Assembly: GCA_934179675.1 (NCBI GenBank)
Contig: CAKPQS010000016.1
Coordinates: 1-28,996, forward strand
Reading direction: 5' to 3'
Length of the DNA stretch: 28,996 nt
Source: an uncultured Bacilli bacterium
GTDB taxonomy: Bacteria > Bacillota_I > Bacilli_A > RF39 > UBA660
Every line of letters starts with the position of its first letter. Position 1 is the stretch's first letter. The notes below the pieces were generated by a model. The model did not search any database, was not told where the DNA came from, and worked only from the letters and a program-made list of their open reading frames with translations. The position numbers were made by a program, and so were the translations under genes. Of the stretch, positions 15,994 through 23,867 are shown one piece after another.

Positions 15994-16011
15994 AAGGGAG
16001 TTGTGGATTTT

Positions 16012-17829
16012 ATGCAAGCAATTATTTTACAATTAGTTGGACTATTAATAGTCTTTACATTATTAATGATGTTTTTTTCAAAGCCTAATGTTGAAAATAA
16101 AGAAACAGAAATATATTCAAAATTATTAATATTGAATTTTATATTTATTTCTATTGGCATAATGACTTATTTTGTTGCTCATTCTACTAGTAATTATGCA
16201 TACATAGGGATTTTACAAAAAGCATATATGAGTATTTTAGCATTATTAAATATGTATTCAATGTTTTATTGTATATCTATACATGATAAAAATAATAAAT
16301 GGAAAACATTAAAAAATATATTATTTGCAATAACAATAATATCGATATTATTAATTATATTTTTACCATTAAATGTAATTTATAAAGGTGATTTATTAGA
16401 TGGCGAGGGACCATCTTATGATGTTGCAATTTGTCATACAATTTTGAGTTTTTGCTTTTTTATGATTGCAACGATTTATTTTCTAATTAAAAGATATTCA
16501 ATAAAGAAGATTTTACCATATATTGTTTTGATTTTTCTTTATTTTTCAGGCTTTCTTATAAGAAAATTTAACAAAGAATTAATATTTGAAGGATTTTATT
16601 ACTCTTATATCTTATTTATAATGTTTAATACAATAGAAAATCCTGATATGAAAATGGCGAAAGAACTTTCTTATCAAAAAGAATTGGCATTAGATTCATC
16701 AAAAAAAACATTAGAATTAATTGAAGAAATGGCCAATGAATTGAAATCAACTGTAAAAGAACTAGAAATAATTGGTAATACTAGAATTGATAAAAATAAT
16801 ATGAATGAAATTAATAATTTATTAGCAAATTTCCAAGAAAAGGCAATTTTATTAAGTGATAGGATAAGTGGTGTTTTAGACCTAGCACTGATAAAAAGCG
16901 AAACAAAGTTCGTTTCGTGTAAATATGAAACATGTGATATGTTTGACAGATTAAAACAATTATTAATGACTGAAGAAAATAATCTTACTTCAAAACTAAA
17001 AATAGAAATAAACAGTGATATTCCAAAAGTGCTTTATGGCGATGAAGAAAACAATATTAAATTAGTTCTATTTTTCTTTGATTTCTTATCATCAATAATT
17101 GAAAACAAAAATATGAAATTAGAAATTAATAGTATTAAAGTTGGTAATTTTTCTAAAATAAGGTTCAATTTTATTACGAATGACAAAGCAGTTCAAAAAT
17201 ACATAGTAGAAGATAGATACACAAAAACATTAAGAATATCTACTTATAAGAATGTTAAATATGAGATACTAAAGAACTTATTAGCACGATTAAATGGTAC
17301 GCTAATAATAACAAAAAATGAGAAAAACATAATTTTTTCTATCAATATAAATCAACGAGTAGCAAGTGAATACGATGTTATAAGCAATAAAAAAGAAAAT
17401 AAGAACGTAAAAATAGGCTATAAAAATTTTAGTGGTAAAAGAATATTAATTGTTGACAATAATAATTTAAAACTTAAGGAACTTAAAGTATTATTAATGC
17501 CTTACAATGTAGAAGTAGAAACAGCGCATAATCTATCTGAAATGTGTAATTCGTTAAATGAGAATAAAACTTTTGATTTAGTGTTTATTGATGACATTAT
17601 ACCTGGTAATAAGATTAGTGATTTTTCAAAAGAGGTTAATAAAGATGATAACATATTATATTATCTAAAAAGAGAAACGAAGTATCCAATTGCGACAATT
17701 GTAATGACTACTCAAAATAGTCAAAACTATGAGAAAAAATATTTAAAACTAGGTTTTACTGATTACATACAAAAACCTATCAATAAAAAAAATTTAGATG
17801 ATATTTTAAATAAATATTTTATTGCATGA
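16012..17829 (+). CDS. Multi-pass hybrid sensor protein with a degenerate histidine-kinase core and a receiver domain
   Basis: Seven hydrophobic segments (about 1-22, 38-58, 72-90, 104-124, 138-160, 166-184, 190-208) precede a coiled region and a kinase-like core. Where a histidine kinase has the H-box (S-H-E-L/I-R-T-P-L), this protein reads MANELKSTVKEL: the phospho-accepting His is Asn242 (codon 16735-16737). The ATPase region keeps GDEENNIKLVL but shows neither the N-box asparagine nor DxGxG boxes. The C-terminal receiver (about 465-605) starts GKRILIVDNNN and keeps the likely phospho-acceptor Asp in FIDDIIPG (17590-17592), a TT after the fourth strand, and the Lys of YIQKPINK. Most likely a signal-responsive scaffold or phosphoacceptor, not an active kinase. 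The start could instead be GTG 16003; AAGGGAG at 15994-16000 suits ATG 16012 better. Confidence 0.85.
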   Translation: MQAIILQLVGLLIVFTLLMMFFSKPNVENKETEIYSKLLILNFIFISIGIMTYFVAHSTSNYAYIGILQKAYMSILALLNMYSMFYCISIHDKNNKWKTLKNILFAITIISILLIIFLPLNVIYKGDLLDGEGPSYDVAICHTILSFCFFMIATIYFLIKRYSIKKILPYIVLIFLYFSGFLIRKFNKELIFEGFYYSYILFIMFNTIENPDMKMAKELSYQKELALDSSKKTLELIEEMANELKSTVKELEIIGNTRIDKNNMNEINNLLANFQEKAILLSDRISGVLDLALIKSETKFVSCKYETCDMFDRLKQLLMTEENNLTSKLKIEINSDIPKVLYGDEENNIKLVLFFFDFLSSIIENKNMKLEINSIKVGNFSKIRFNFITNDKAVQKYIVEDRYTKTLRISTYKNVKYEILKNLLARLNGTLIITKNEKNIIFSININQRVASEYDVISNKKENKNVKIGYKNFSGKRILIVDNNNLKLKELKVLLMPYNVEVETAHNLSEMCNSLNENKTFDLVFIDDIIPGNKISDFSKEVNKDDNILYYLKRETKYPIATIVMTTQNSQNYEKKYLKLGFTDYIQKPINKKNLDDILNKYFIA

Positions 17830-17910
17830 TGCAAATCAGGATACGGATAAATCACATTATAATTCTACTAATGTAAGTTATATGATAAAATATAAAATAA
17901 AGGAGAAAGA

Positions 17911-19449
17911 ATGAAAAATAAAAAGATAATAATTATTACAACTATAATAGGTTTACTTATTTCTATAAGTATAATATTATTTATAAAGTTTAATAAAGAA
18001 AAAAAGTATGATGATCCAATAATTAAAGAAAAAGCAGTTTATTCAATAAAAAGTAATTCACTAGAACCATTTGATTTATATTTTTTACAACTAGAAAATA
18101 AAAAAGAAAATAAAATTTATAGTCCACTTTCTATAAAATATGCTTTATCAATGCTAGCTGAAGGCTCAGAAGGAGAATCAAAAAAGCAAATATTAGATAT
18201 AATTTATGATTATAAAACAAATAAATATGAAAATAACAAAAATATCTCTCTAGCAAATGCAATATTTATTAAAGAAATATACAAAGATAAAATAAACAAT
18301 AATTATAAGACAACATTAATAGATAAATATAATGCCGAGGTAATAATAGATTCGTTTATGTCTCCAGTAAACATAAATTCATGGGTAAATAATAAAACAT
18401 TAGGTTTAATAAATAATCTATTTGATGATATATCAGAAGAAAATTTAATTTTAATCAATGCCCTTGCAATTGATATGGAATGGGAAGATAAATTTATTCA
18501 TGCATATCCCAATGTTCCAGTTAGCGTAAATTATAAACATGAAAAGTTTTCATGGTTTGGACCAGATGAAGTAACAGAAAAAGAATTTAACGACATAGAA
18601 GAAAAAATTTCAGGTATGGAAATAATTGCATCCGCTAATAAATATGACATTGTAAATGTACTAGGAGAAAACAAAATAAGAAAAACAGTCAAAGAAGAAC
18701 TTATCAAATATCTAAATGAAAACAATTTAACAATTAGAAATGTATACAATGAAGATAATAAAACAGATGAGGAATTATTTGAACTATATCTAGATAACTA
18801 TATTGAAGAAATAAATTCTAATTATAAAAAAATAGATGCAAGTACAGACTTTTCTTTTTACACAGATGAAAATATAAAAGTATTCGCAAAATCCCTAAAA
18901 GAATATAATGGTAAACAATTAGAATATATTGGAATTATGCCATTAAATAAAAATTTAGATGAGTATGTAAAAAATATAACTGCTCAAGATATAAATAATT
19001 TACTAGGACAACTAAAAAAAATTGAATTAAACAATTTTAAAGATGGCGTAGTTACTAAAATAACAGGATTTATCCCAAAATTTAAATTCGATTACGAATT
19101 AGATTTGATGAATGATTTAAAAACTCTAGGAATAAAAAATGTATTCGAAATTGGTAAAGCCAATTTAAAAAACATAACATCAGATGAACTATATATAAAT
19201 AAAATTTCCCATAAGTCAAATATAGAATTTACACAAGATGGTATAAAAGCGGCAGCTATAACTTATGCAGGCGGCAAAGGAGCTGGAGAAACATTTAATT
19301 ACTATTTTGAAGTACCAGTAGAAGAAATAGATTTAACATTTAATAAACCATATATGTTTATAATAAGAGATAAAAAAACACAAGAAGTATGGTTTACAGG
19401 TACAGTATATAATCCACTTCTATATAAAGAAGATAATACAAAAAATTAA
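17911..19449 (+). CDS. Membrane-anchored serpin
   Basis: Serpins trap serine or cysteine proteases by a one-use conformational change. After one N-terminal membrane segment (about 5-25, no cleavage site or lipobox seen) the fold is recognisable: IYSPLSIKYALSMLAEGSEGESKKQI, NSWVNNKTLGLINNLF, LINALAIDMEWEDKF, the GFIPKFKFDYELDL strand, and the C-terminal FNKPYMFIIRDKKTQEVWFTGTVYNP. The reactive-loop hinge reads QDGIKAAAIT, close to the inhibitory consensus with alanines at P12-P10. By hinge counting P1-P1' would be Ala-Gly. An insertion of roughly 130 residues (about 205-335) interrupts the core, making 512 residues against the usual 380-420. AAGGAG fixes the start. The upstream gap (17830-17910) contains a weak ACATTA/TAATGT hairpin but no terminator. 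Confidence 0.92.
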   Translation: MKNKKIIIITTIIGLLISISIILFIKFNKEKKYDDPIIKEKAVYSIKSNSLEPFDLYFLQLENKKENKIYSPLSIKYALSMLAEGSEGESKKQILDIIYDYKTNKYENNKNISLANAIFIKEIYKDKINNNYKTTLIDKYNAEVIIDSFMSPVNINSWVNNKTLGLINNLFDDISEENLILINALAIDMEWEDKFIHAYPNVPVSVNYKHEKFSWFGPDEVTEKEFNDIEEKISGMEIIASANKYDIVNVLGENKIRKTVKEELIKYLNENNLTIRNVYNEDNKTDEELFELYLDNYIEEINSNYKKIDASTDFSFYTDENIKVFAKSLKEYNGKQLEYIGIMPLNKNLDEYVKNITAQDINNLLGQLKKIELNNFKDGVVTKITGFIPKFKFDYELDLMNDLKTLGIKNVFEIGKANLKNITSDELYINKISHKSNIEFTQDGIKAAAITYAGGKGAGETFNYYFEVPVEEIDLTFNKPYMFIIRDKKTQEVWFTGTVYNPLLYKEDNTKN

Positions 19450-19470
19450 GAGTTTATAAAACTCTTTTTA
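19448..19470 (+). terminator. Serpin gene terminator
   Basis: AAGAGTTT (19448-19455) and AAACTCTT (19459-19466) form an 8-bp stem with a 3-nt loop, followed by T residues. Confidence 0.8.
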
Positions 19471-19526
19471 TAAAAAACTTTATTTTTTAATAATTATTTG
19501 TTAAAATTAAAAAGAGGGTGATTAAT

Positions 19527-20834
19527 ATGTTTGAATCATTAGGAGAAAGATTACAAAATGCAATAAAGAAAATAAAAGGGTATGGAAAAATAACCGAAGA
19601 TAATATAAGCGAAGTAACAAGAGAAATTAGACTTGCTTTATTAGAAGCCGATGTCAATTATAAAGTTGTCAAAGAATTTATTGAAGATGTAAAAACAAAA
19701 GCATTAGGTGAAGAAGTAAAAGCATCTTTAAACCCAGGAGAAGTATTTGTAAAAATATTAAAAGATGAGTTAGTGGAATTACTTGGTGGAGATAAAGAAG
19801 ATTTAAAAATGAATGGTAATCCTACCATCTTAATGTTAGTAGGTTTACAAGGTTCTGGTAAAACAACAACAATTGGTAAATTAGCCAATCTATTAAGAAA
19901 AAAATACAAGAAAAAGCCATTATTAGTAGCATGTGATATTTATAGACCAGCTGCAATTGATCAATTAAAACAACTTGGAAAAGAACTTAATATTGAAGTA
20001 TATGAAGAAGGAAAAAATAATCCTGTTGAGACAAGCAAAAATGCTATAAAATATGCCAAAGAAAACAATTATGATTATGTATTAATTGATACAGCAGGTC
20101 GTTTACATATTGATGAAGTATTAATGGAAGAATTAAAAAATATTCAAAATAGTGTTAATCCGGATGAAATATTACTTGTACTAGATAGTATGATTGGACA
20201 AGACGCTATAAATGTAATAAATGGATTCAATGAAAAATTAAATTTAACAGGTGCGATTTTAACAAAACTTGATGGTGATACTAAAGGTGGTGTTGCTTTA
20301 TCAGTTCGTCATTTAACACATATTCCAATAAAATTTATAGGAACAAGTGAAAAATTAGATGGCTTGGAAGAATTCTATCCCGATAGAATGGCAAGTAGAA
20401 TACTTGATATGGGTGATCTAATGTCAATGGTTGAAAAAGCAGAATCTGTTATTGATGAAAAAGAAGCAGAAGAATTAGCTAAAAAAATGAAAAAAGGTAA
20501 ATTTGATTTGGAAGACTTTTTAAAACAAATGAATCAAATAAAAAAATTAGGTCCGTTAGAAAATTTACTAAAATTAATACCAGGTGCGAATAAAATGGGA
20601 CTAAATAATGTCCAAATAAATCCTAAAGATTTAGCGCACGTTGAAGCAATTATATTATCAATGACACCTTATGAAAGAAAACATCCAGAAGTATTAAAAG
20701 CAAGTCGTAAAATGAGAATTGCTAAAGGATCAGGTAGAAGTGTTGAAGAAGTAAATAGACTTTTAAAACAATTTGAACAAATGAAAGAGATGATGAAAAA
20801 ACTTCAAAATGGAAATATGAAGTTACCATTTTAA
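19527..20834 (+). CDS. ffh: Ffh, signal recognition particle GTPase (SRP54)
   Basis: Binds SRP RNA and hydrophobic signal sequences and hands the ribosome to FtsY. 435 residues: N domain with EVTREIRLALLEADVNYKVVK, G domain with P-loop GLQGSGKTTTIGKLA, CDIYRPAAIDQL, DTAGRLHID, TKLDGDTKGG and FIGTSEKLDGLEEF, and the M domain with the RNA-binding helix-turn-helix (AKGSGRSVEEVNRLLKQFEQM). GAGGGTG upstream supports ATG 19527; the GTG at 19518 lies within the ribosome binding region. It is separated from ylxM and ftsY by four unrelated genes and two terminators. Confidence 0.98.
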   Translation: MFESLGERLQNAIKKIKGYGKITEDNISEVTREIRLALLEADVNYKVVKEFIEDVKTKALGEEVKASLNPGEVFVKILKDELVELLGGDKEDLKMNGNPTILMLVGLQGSGKTTTIGKLANLLRKKYKKKPLLVACDIYRPAAIDQLKQLGKELNIEVYEEGKNNPVETSKNAIKYAKENNYDYVLIDTAGRLHIDEVLMEELKNIQNSVNPDEILLVLDSMIGQDAINVINGFNEKLNLTGAILTKLDGDTKGGVALSVRHLTHIPIKFIGTSEKLDGLEEFYPDRMASRILDMGDLMSMVEKAESVIDEKEAEELAKKMKKGKFDLEDFLKQMNQIKKLGPLENLLKLIPGANKMGLNNVQINPKDLAHVEAIILSMTPYERKHPEVLKASRKMRIAKGSGRSVEEVNRLLKQFEQMKEMMKKLQNGNMKLPF

Positions 20835-20835
20835 T

Positions 20836-21183
20836 ATGAAAACGGAAGAAATATTATATAAACTTTCTAGATCAAAATTTAGAAATAGTTTTAAATTAAA
20901 AGAAAAAGATAAAATTTATATTGAAAAAAGGTCATTGGGTAAGATAAAAGAACATGCTTATGAATTTATAAATCAAAGATTAAAAGATAAAAGATTAGTA
21001 AATGATGGCAAACAAACACCAACTCATGGACATCCTGTTTTTATCGCTCAACATGCAACAGCTACATGTTGTAGATCATGTTTGGAAAAGTGGCATCATA
21101 TTGATAAAAACAAAATTTTAACAGATGAAGATATTGATTATATTGTAAATATAATAATGGAATGGATAAAAAGACAAATATAA
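20836..21183 (+). CDS. DUF4186 family protein
   Basis: A 115-residue protein that I match to the uncharacterised DUF4186 family. Family-like features are the N-terminal SRSKFRNSFKL, THGHPVFIAQHATATCCRSCLEKWHHI (about 57-83) with three cysteines and four histidines that could bind a metal, and a C-terminal IVNIIMEWIKRQ helix. It begins one base after the ffh stop, without its own ribosome binding site apart from sequence inside ffh, so translation is probably coupled. The function is unknown. Confidence 0.85.
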   Translation: MKTEEILYKLSRSKFRNSFKLKEKDKIYIEKRSLGKIKEHAYEFINQRLKDKRLVNDGKQTPTHGHPVFIAQHATATCCRSCLEKWHHIDKNKILTDEDIDYIVNIIMEWIKRQI

Positions 21184-21198
21184 TAGTTATTTGCTCAT

Positions 21199-21226
21199 AC
21201 AAAAAAATAAAAAACCTCATACTATA
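21199..21226 (+). promoter_or_regulatory. Sigma-K-like promoter of the coat gene
   Basis: AC at 21199-21200, a 17-base spacer, then CATACTATA at 21218-21226, which fits the late mother-cell consensus CATANNNTA exactly. Transcription would begin near 21233, two bases before the Shine-Dalgarno sequence. Short consensus in AT-rich DNA; the match to the type of gene downstream raises confidence. Confidence 0.5.
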
Positions 21227-21245
21227 AAGTAGTTAGGAGGTTTTT
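21210..21245 (+). repeat. Inverted repeat whose 3' arm contains the coat gene's ribosome binding site
   Basis: AAAAACCTC (21210-21218) is perfectly complementary to GAGGTTTTT (21237-21245). In read-through transcripts from ffh-DUF4186 this would fold into a terminator-like hairpin that also hides the AGGAGG of the next gene. A transcript from the sigma-K-like promoter would lack the 5' arm and leave the site open. Confidence 0.6.
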
Positions 21246-21386
21246 ATGTTATTTGGTTTTGGAAGAAGAAACTATGGATGTGGATGCAATCAAAATATGG
21301 ATCCATGCCGTCAAAATGAAGTAATCGAACCTACAATTACAAAATGTGTTGAAAAAGAATTTTATCATGAAGTACCACAAGAGTGA
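21246..21386 (+). CDS. Small Cys-rich CotD-like spore coat peptide
   Basis: A 46-residue ORF with a strong AGGAGG five bases upstream. It starts MLFGFGRRNYGCGCNQ, has four cysteines (three within the first 20 residues), and ends with an IEPTITKCVEKEFYHEVPQE segment that resembles the N-terminal part of CotD-family inner coat proteins (P-T-x-x-x-C-x-x-x-x-F/Y-x-H-E-V-P-H). It lacks the His-rich tail of Bacillus CotD. The sigma-K-like promoter and strong terminator make it a self-contained late sporulation gene, which supports the call. Confidence 0.7.
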   Translation: MLFGFGRRNYGCGCNQNMDPCRQNEVIEPTITKCVEKEFYHEVPQE

Positions 21387-21432
21387 TAATTTATGATAAA
21401 CAAAAATATTAGAGAGAAAACTAGTACAAACT

Positions 21433-21460
21433 AAAGACATTTTGATAAAAATGTCTTTTT
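21433..21460 (+). terminator. Coat gene terminator
   Basis: An 11-bp perfect stem, AAAGACATTTT (21433-21443) with AAAATGTCTTT (21448-21458), a GATA tetraloop and T residues after it. Confidence 0.88.
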
Positions 21461-21479
21461 GTGTGACATAATATTTATA

Positions 21480-21667
21480 GGTGATGCGTCAGTTCGGTGT
21501 ATATAATGGGTGGGAAGACAACTAACATTGGAAGCAAAATCGCAAGACTATGTTTAGGCGTAGTTAAACAAGAATTCGAGTCGTAATGCAAAAGTGAGAT
21601 ATTGTAAATGGTAAAATAAAATGTAGGAAATCGGTAAATTTAAATATCGGTTCCCCTAGACTTTTTT
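21480..21667 (+). ncRNA. Candidate structured RNA or cis-regulatory leader, class not recognised
   Basis: Between the coat terminator and the next ORF lie about 190 bases that are clearly richer in G and C than their surroundings and carry no ORF. A nested helix is visible: AACTA (21520-21524) with TAGTT (21561-21565) and, inside it, ACAT (21525-21528) with ATGT (21550-21553), leaving a TTAGGCG bulge and a GC-containing apical loop. The 3' end (21625-21667), TAGGAA...TTCCCCTA then TTTTTT, looks like an intrinsic terminator. No clear promoter, although CATAAT at 21467-21472 is possible. I do not see the hallmark cores of T-box, SAM, TPP, cobalamin, glycine, cyclic-di-GMP or SRP RNAs. It could be a riboswitch-type leader for the ORF starting 30 bases downstream, or an independent small RNA. 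Confidence 0.45.
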
Positions 21668-21702
21668 AATGGTACAATTACTATTGAGGTGATTGTAAAT
21701 GA

Positions 21703-21915
21703 ATGAAAAGAAGAAAGAATCAATATTATTGTTACGCTTTTCAGTTAGAACATTGTTTGATAGATTATTATAGTTTAAATTGGAGTGAAAGATATAATTA
21801 TGGACCTATTGACAATTATTTTATTACTGAAAATGGAAGTACTATTTTGTTTAATGTTTTAAGTAAAGAAAATAGTAATTATAAAATTGAATATTGCTTC
21901 ATTAGTTTTATTTGA
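21703..21915 (+). CDS. Hypothetical 70-aa ORF (doubtful)
   Basis: A 70-residue ORF without a recognised family, rich in Tyr, Asn and Ser. TGGTACAAT at 21670-21678 could be an extended -10, and GAGGTG at 21686-21691 is a good ribosome binding site. That site is better spaced (7 bases) for ATG 21699 in another frame, which gives only a 24-residue peptide (MNEKKKESILLLRFSVRTLF...) before TAG. Either frame could be translated, or this is the remnant of a frameshifted gene. An opposite-strand ORF overlaps its 3' end. Confidence 0.3.
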   Translation: MKRRKNQYYCYAFQLEHCLIDYYSLNWSERYNYGPIDNYFITENGSTILFNVLSKENSNYKIEYCFISFI

Positions 21916-21987
21916 GTCTGATTTCCATTTAATTAAATTGTAAATAGAGAAAATAAAAAGTAAAATAAATACTATTTTTTTCTTCAT
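21859..21987 (-). CDS. Possible 42-aa single-pass membrane peptide
   Basis: Four bases after the stop of the large HTH gene, on the same strand, an ATG opens 42 codons: a KKK start, a hydrophobic stretch IVFILLFIFSIYNLI, then a polar part and a second hydrophobic end. A weak GGA lies upstream. It could be a small co-translated membrane protein, but hydrophobic ORFs arise by chance in AT-rich DNA, and it overlaps the doubtful ORF on the other strand. Confidence 0.25.
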   Translation of the reverse strand: MKKKIVFILLFIFSIYNLIKWKSDSNKTNEAIFNFIITIFFT

Positions 21988-21991
21988 ACAG

Positions 21992-23719
21992 CTATTCCTT
22001 TATAAGTGGATTAAAGTTTTCAATAGCATCAACTAATTTAGGATGTTCAATAACAAAATGTATAGTTGGGTTAGAACTTTTTGAAATAATTACATAATGA
22101 TCTTTAATAAATGTTATAGTTATGTTTTTAAATGTTTTATCATTTATATGATTTATTTCATAATTATTTATTTTTTTTGCATATTCATTGGTTTGTTTCA
22201 AATGCTCTATATACTCCTTATATGTATAACATATCTTTTTATCTATGAATAAATTATTCAATGAAAGCAATGGGGTATCATTTTTAAACTCATTTTCTTT
22301 AATTACATAAATGTAGTCGCTTACTTTATTCTTATTAAGAATGCTATTCATATATTTTAATTCTTCTTTTTTGTATCTAACTATTTTATCAATATCTGCT
22401 TTTGAAAGTTTATTTCTTTTTAATATTTTCATTAGTAATTCATCTGAAAATGTAAATAATGGTAGTGAAGAAAGATATCTTTTTCTATCACACTCGATGC
22501 TTTCATCTTTTTTTAAAAAAAATTCGTATTCTCTTATATTATTTTCTCTATAAATTTGCATAAGTGGCTTTGCTTTTTTTAGTAGTAGGTTTGCCTTTTC
22601 TTTATAGTAGTTAATTTCGTTTTTATTAGTAGTTAAATAATACATACCTTTATTATGAAATCCTTTTATGCATTCTCCAGTTAAAGCAGCTACTCCGGAT
22701 ACATAGTTTAAATTATTATATATATTATTTTTAAAATCTTTTAAATAGTAAGGAGATATTTGACCTGTCATATAAATTGGGATCCAACTTTCAAGTCCTA
22801 GCATCATTTCATTAAAAGGTCTATCTACATTGTGGATAATATTTAGATGGTGTCCTTTTTTTAAACACATAGCAATTGCAAACATCCATTTTTTACCAAA
22901 TTCTATATCCTCAGCCATATCTTCCATTGGCATATCGCTACACATGAATATATCTTCTTTTGATTTAGATAAGACAGTACCTTTAAAAAAGTTTAACTCG
23001 CCTTGTTTCATTTCTTCAAGACCATAATAATGTCTTGTTTTTGCTTTATAAAATGGAATACTTGGAATTTTTAATTCATCAAATTTTATTACTTTTATGT
23101 AATCATCTAGATTAAATGAATCAAGATTGTGTAAAAAATCATAAACTTGGTTTTTAGTGTGCGTTATTTCACTAGTTAACCAAGCAAGTAATGTATTATG
23201 AAATTTGCCGTTTGTTAATTCACTTTTCTTACAACCGATAATAGTCGATAAGCTATTTATACTATCATAGTTTTTATATCTAGAAAAAATATAAGAACAT
23301 ATTTTATTTGAAAATTCTATAGGATTAGATGGTCTAGCTTTACCATATCTAATTCTTGAAATATGGGATGCATCAAATACTATGTATTTTGACATTTCAT
23401 TAGTATTTATATTTAATGATGTTATTAGAGTATTTAGATTATTGCTAAATGTTGCGTAGTCAAAATCATCACTTGGTAACGTAGAATTAAAATCATTCAC
23501 TATTTTATCAAGTGTATACTTGTTTTTACCTTTTTCTTTAGCAACATTAAAAATGGCTGTAGTTAATTTATTAATTTGTTCACTTTTTTTAGCTGGAGTT
23601 CTTTCACCACTTCTATATCTACATATAACTGATTCAGATAACCCAGATTCATCTGAAAGTTTCTTAGAAGAACAATCTAATTCTTTTAAATATTTATTTA
23701 AAACCTCTTTAAACTTCAT
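21992..23719 (-). CDS. Large regulator-like protein with two N-terminal helix-turn-helix regions
   Basis: A 575-residue protein. Residues 17-42 (SSKKLSDESGLSESVICRYRSG) form an Xre/Cro-type helix-turn-helix. A second similar unit lies at about 104-131 (NTNEMSKYIVFDASHISRIRYG). The rest is not a known enzyme to me. A conserved-looking block near 250-325 contains IFMCSDMPMEDMAEDIEFGKKW, MCLKKGHHLNIIHNV and LGLESWIPIYMTGQISPYY. It recalls, from memory, a group of large HTH proteins in gut Bacillota, and its LKKGHHLNIIHNV strand-turn vaguely resembles the effector part of phospholipase-D-like regulators. AAGGAAG precedes the ATG. It diverges from the two exported-protein genes at 23868 and 24958, which it may control. 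Confidence 0.8.
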   Translation of the reverse strand: MKFKEVLNKYLKELDCSSKKLSDESGLSESVICRYRSGERTPAKKSEQINKLTTAIFNVAKEKGKNKYTLDKIVNDFNSTLPSDDFDYATFSNNLNTLITSLNINTNEMSKYIVFDASHISRIRYGKARPSNPIEFSNKICSYIFSRYKNYDSINSLSTIIGCKKSELTNGKFHNTLLAWLTSEITHTKNQVYDFLHNLDSFNLDDYIKVIKFDELKIPSIPFYKAKTRHYYGLEEMKQGELNFFKGTVLSKSKEDIFMCSDMPMEDMAEDIEFGKKWMFAIAMCLKKGHHLNIIHNVDRPFNEMMLGLESWIPIYMTGQISPYYLKDFKNNIYNNLNYVSGVAALTGECIKGFHNKGMYYLTTNKNEINYYKEKANLLLKKAKPLMQIYRENNIREYEFFLKKDESIECDRKRYLSSLPLFTFSDELLMKILKRNKLSKADIDKIVRYKKEELKYMNSILNKNKVSDYIYVIKENEFKNDTPLLSLNNLFIDKKICYTYKEYIEHLKQTNEYAKKINNYEINHINDKTFKNITITFIKDHYVIISKSSNPTIHFVIEHPKLVDAIENFNPLIKE

Positions 23720-23741
23720 AATATACCACTTCCTTAGGAGT

Positions 23742-23747
23742 ATTATA
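23742..23747 (-). promoter_or_regulatory. Possible -10 element of the HTH gene
   Basis: TATAAT on the minus strand (23747-23742), about 22 bases before the start codon. The -35 position has only TTTTTA. The short CCTTAGG palindrome at 23732-23738 overlaps the ribosome binding site. Confidence 0.35.
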
Positions 23748-23810
23748 CTATAAATTTTAAGTAATAAAAATAAGTTTCCACCAAAAACAATGCTTTTTGA
23801 GACAATTCTA

Positions 23811-23839
23811 TTGCCCAGTTTAATTTATTAACTTATAAT
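23811..23839 (+). promoter_or_regulatory. Promoter of the exported-protein genes
   Basis: TTGCCC at 23811-23816, a 17-base spacer, TATAAT at 23834-23839. Transcription would start near 23846 and read 23868 onward. The intergenic region shared with the HTH gene is 148 bases. Confidence 0.6.
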
Positions 23840-23867
23840 AATAAAGAAAGAGGAGAAATATGATATT

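Noticed and set aside
21480..21667. SRP RNA next to ffh
   Set aside because: A GGGTGGGAAGACA stretch and a GGAAGCA are suggestive, but the tetraloop and paired S-domain core are missing. Proximity to ffh alone is not evidence.
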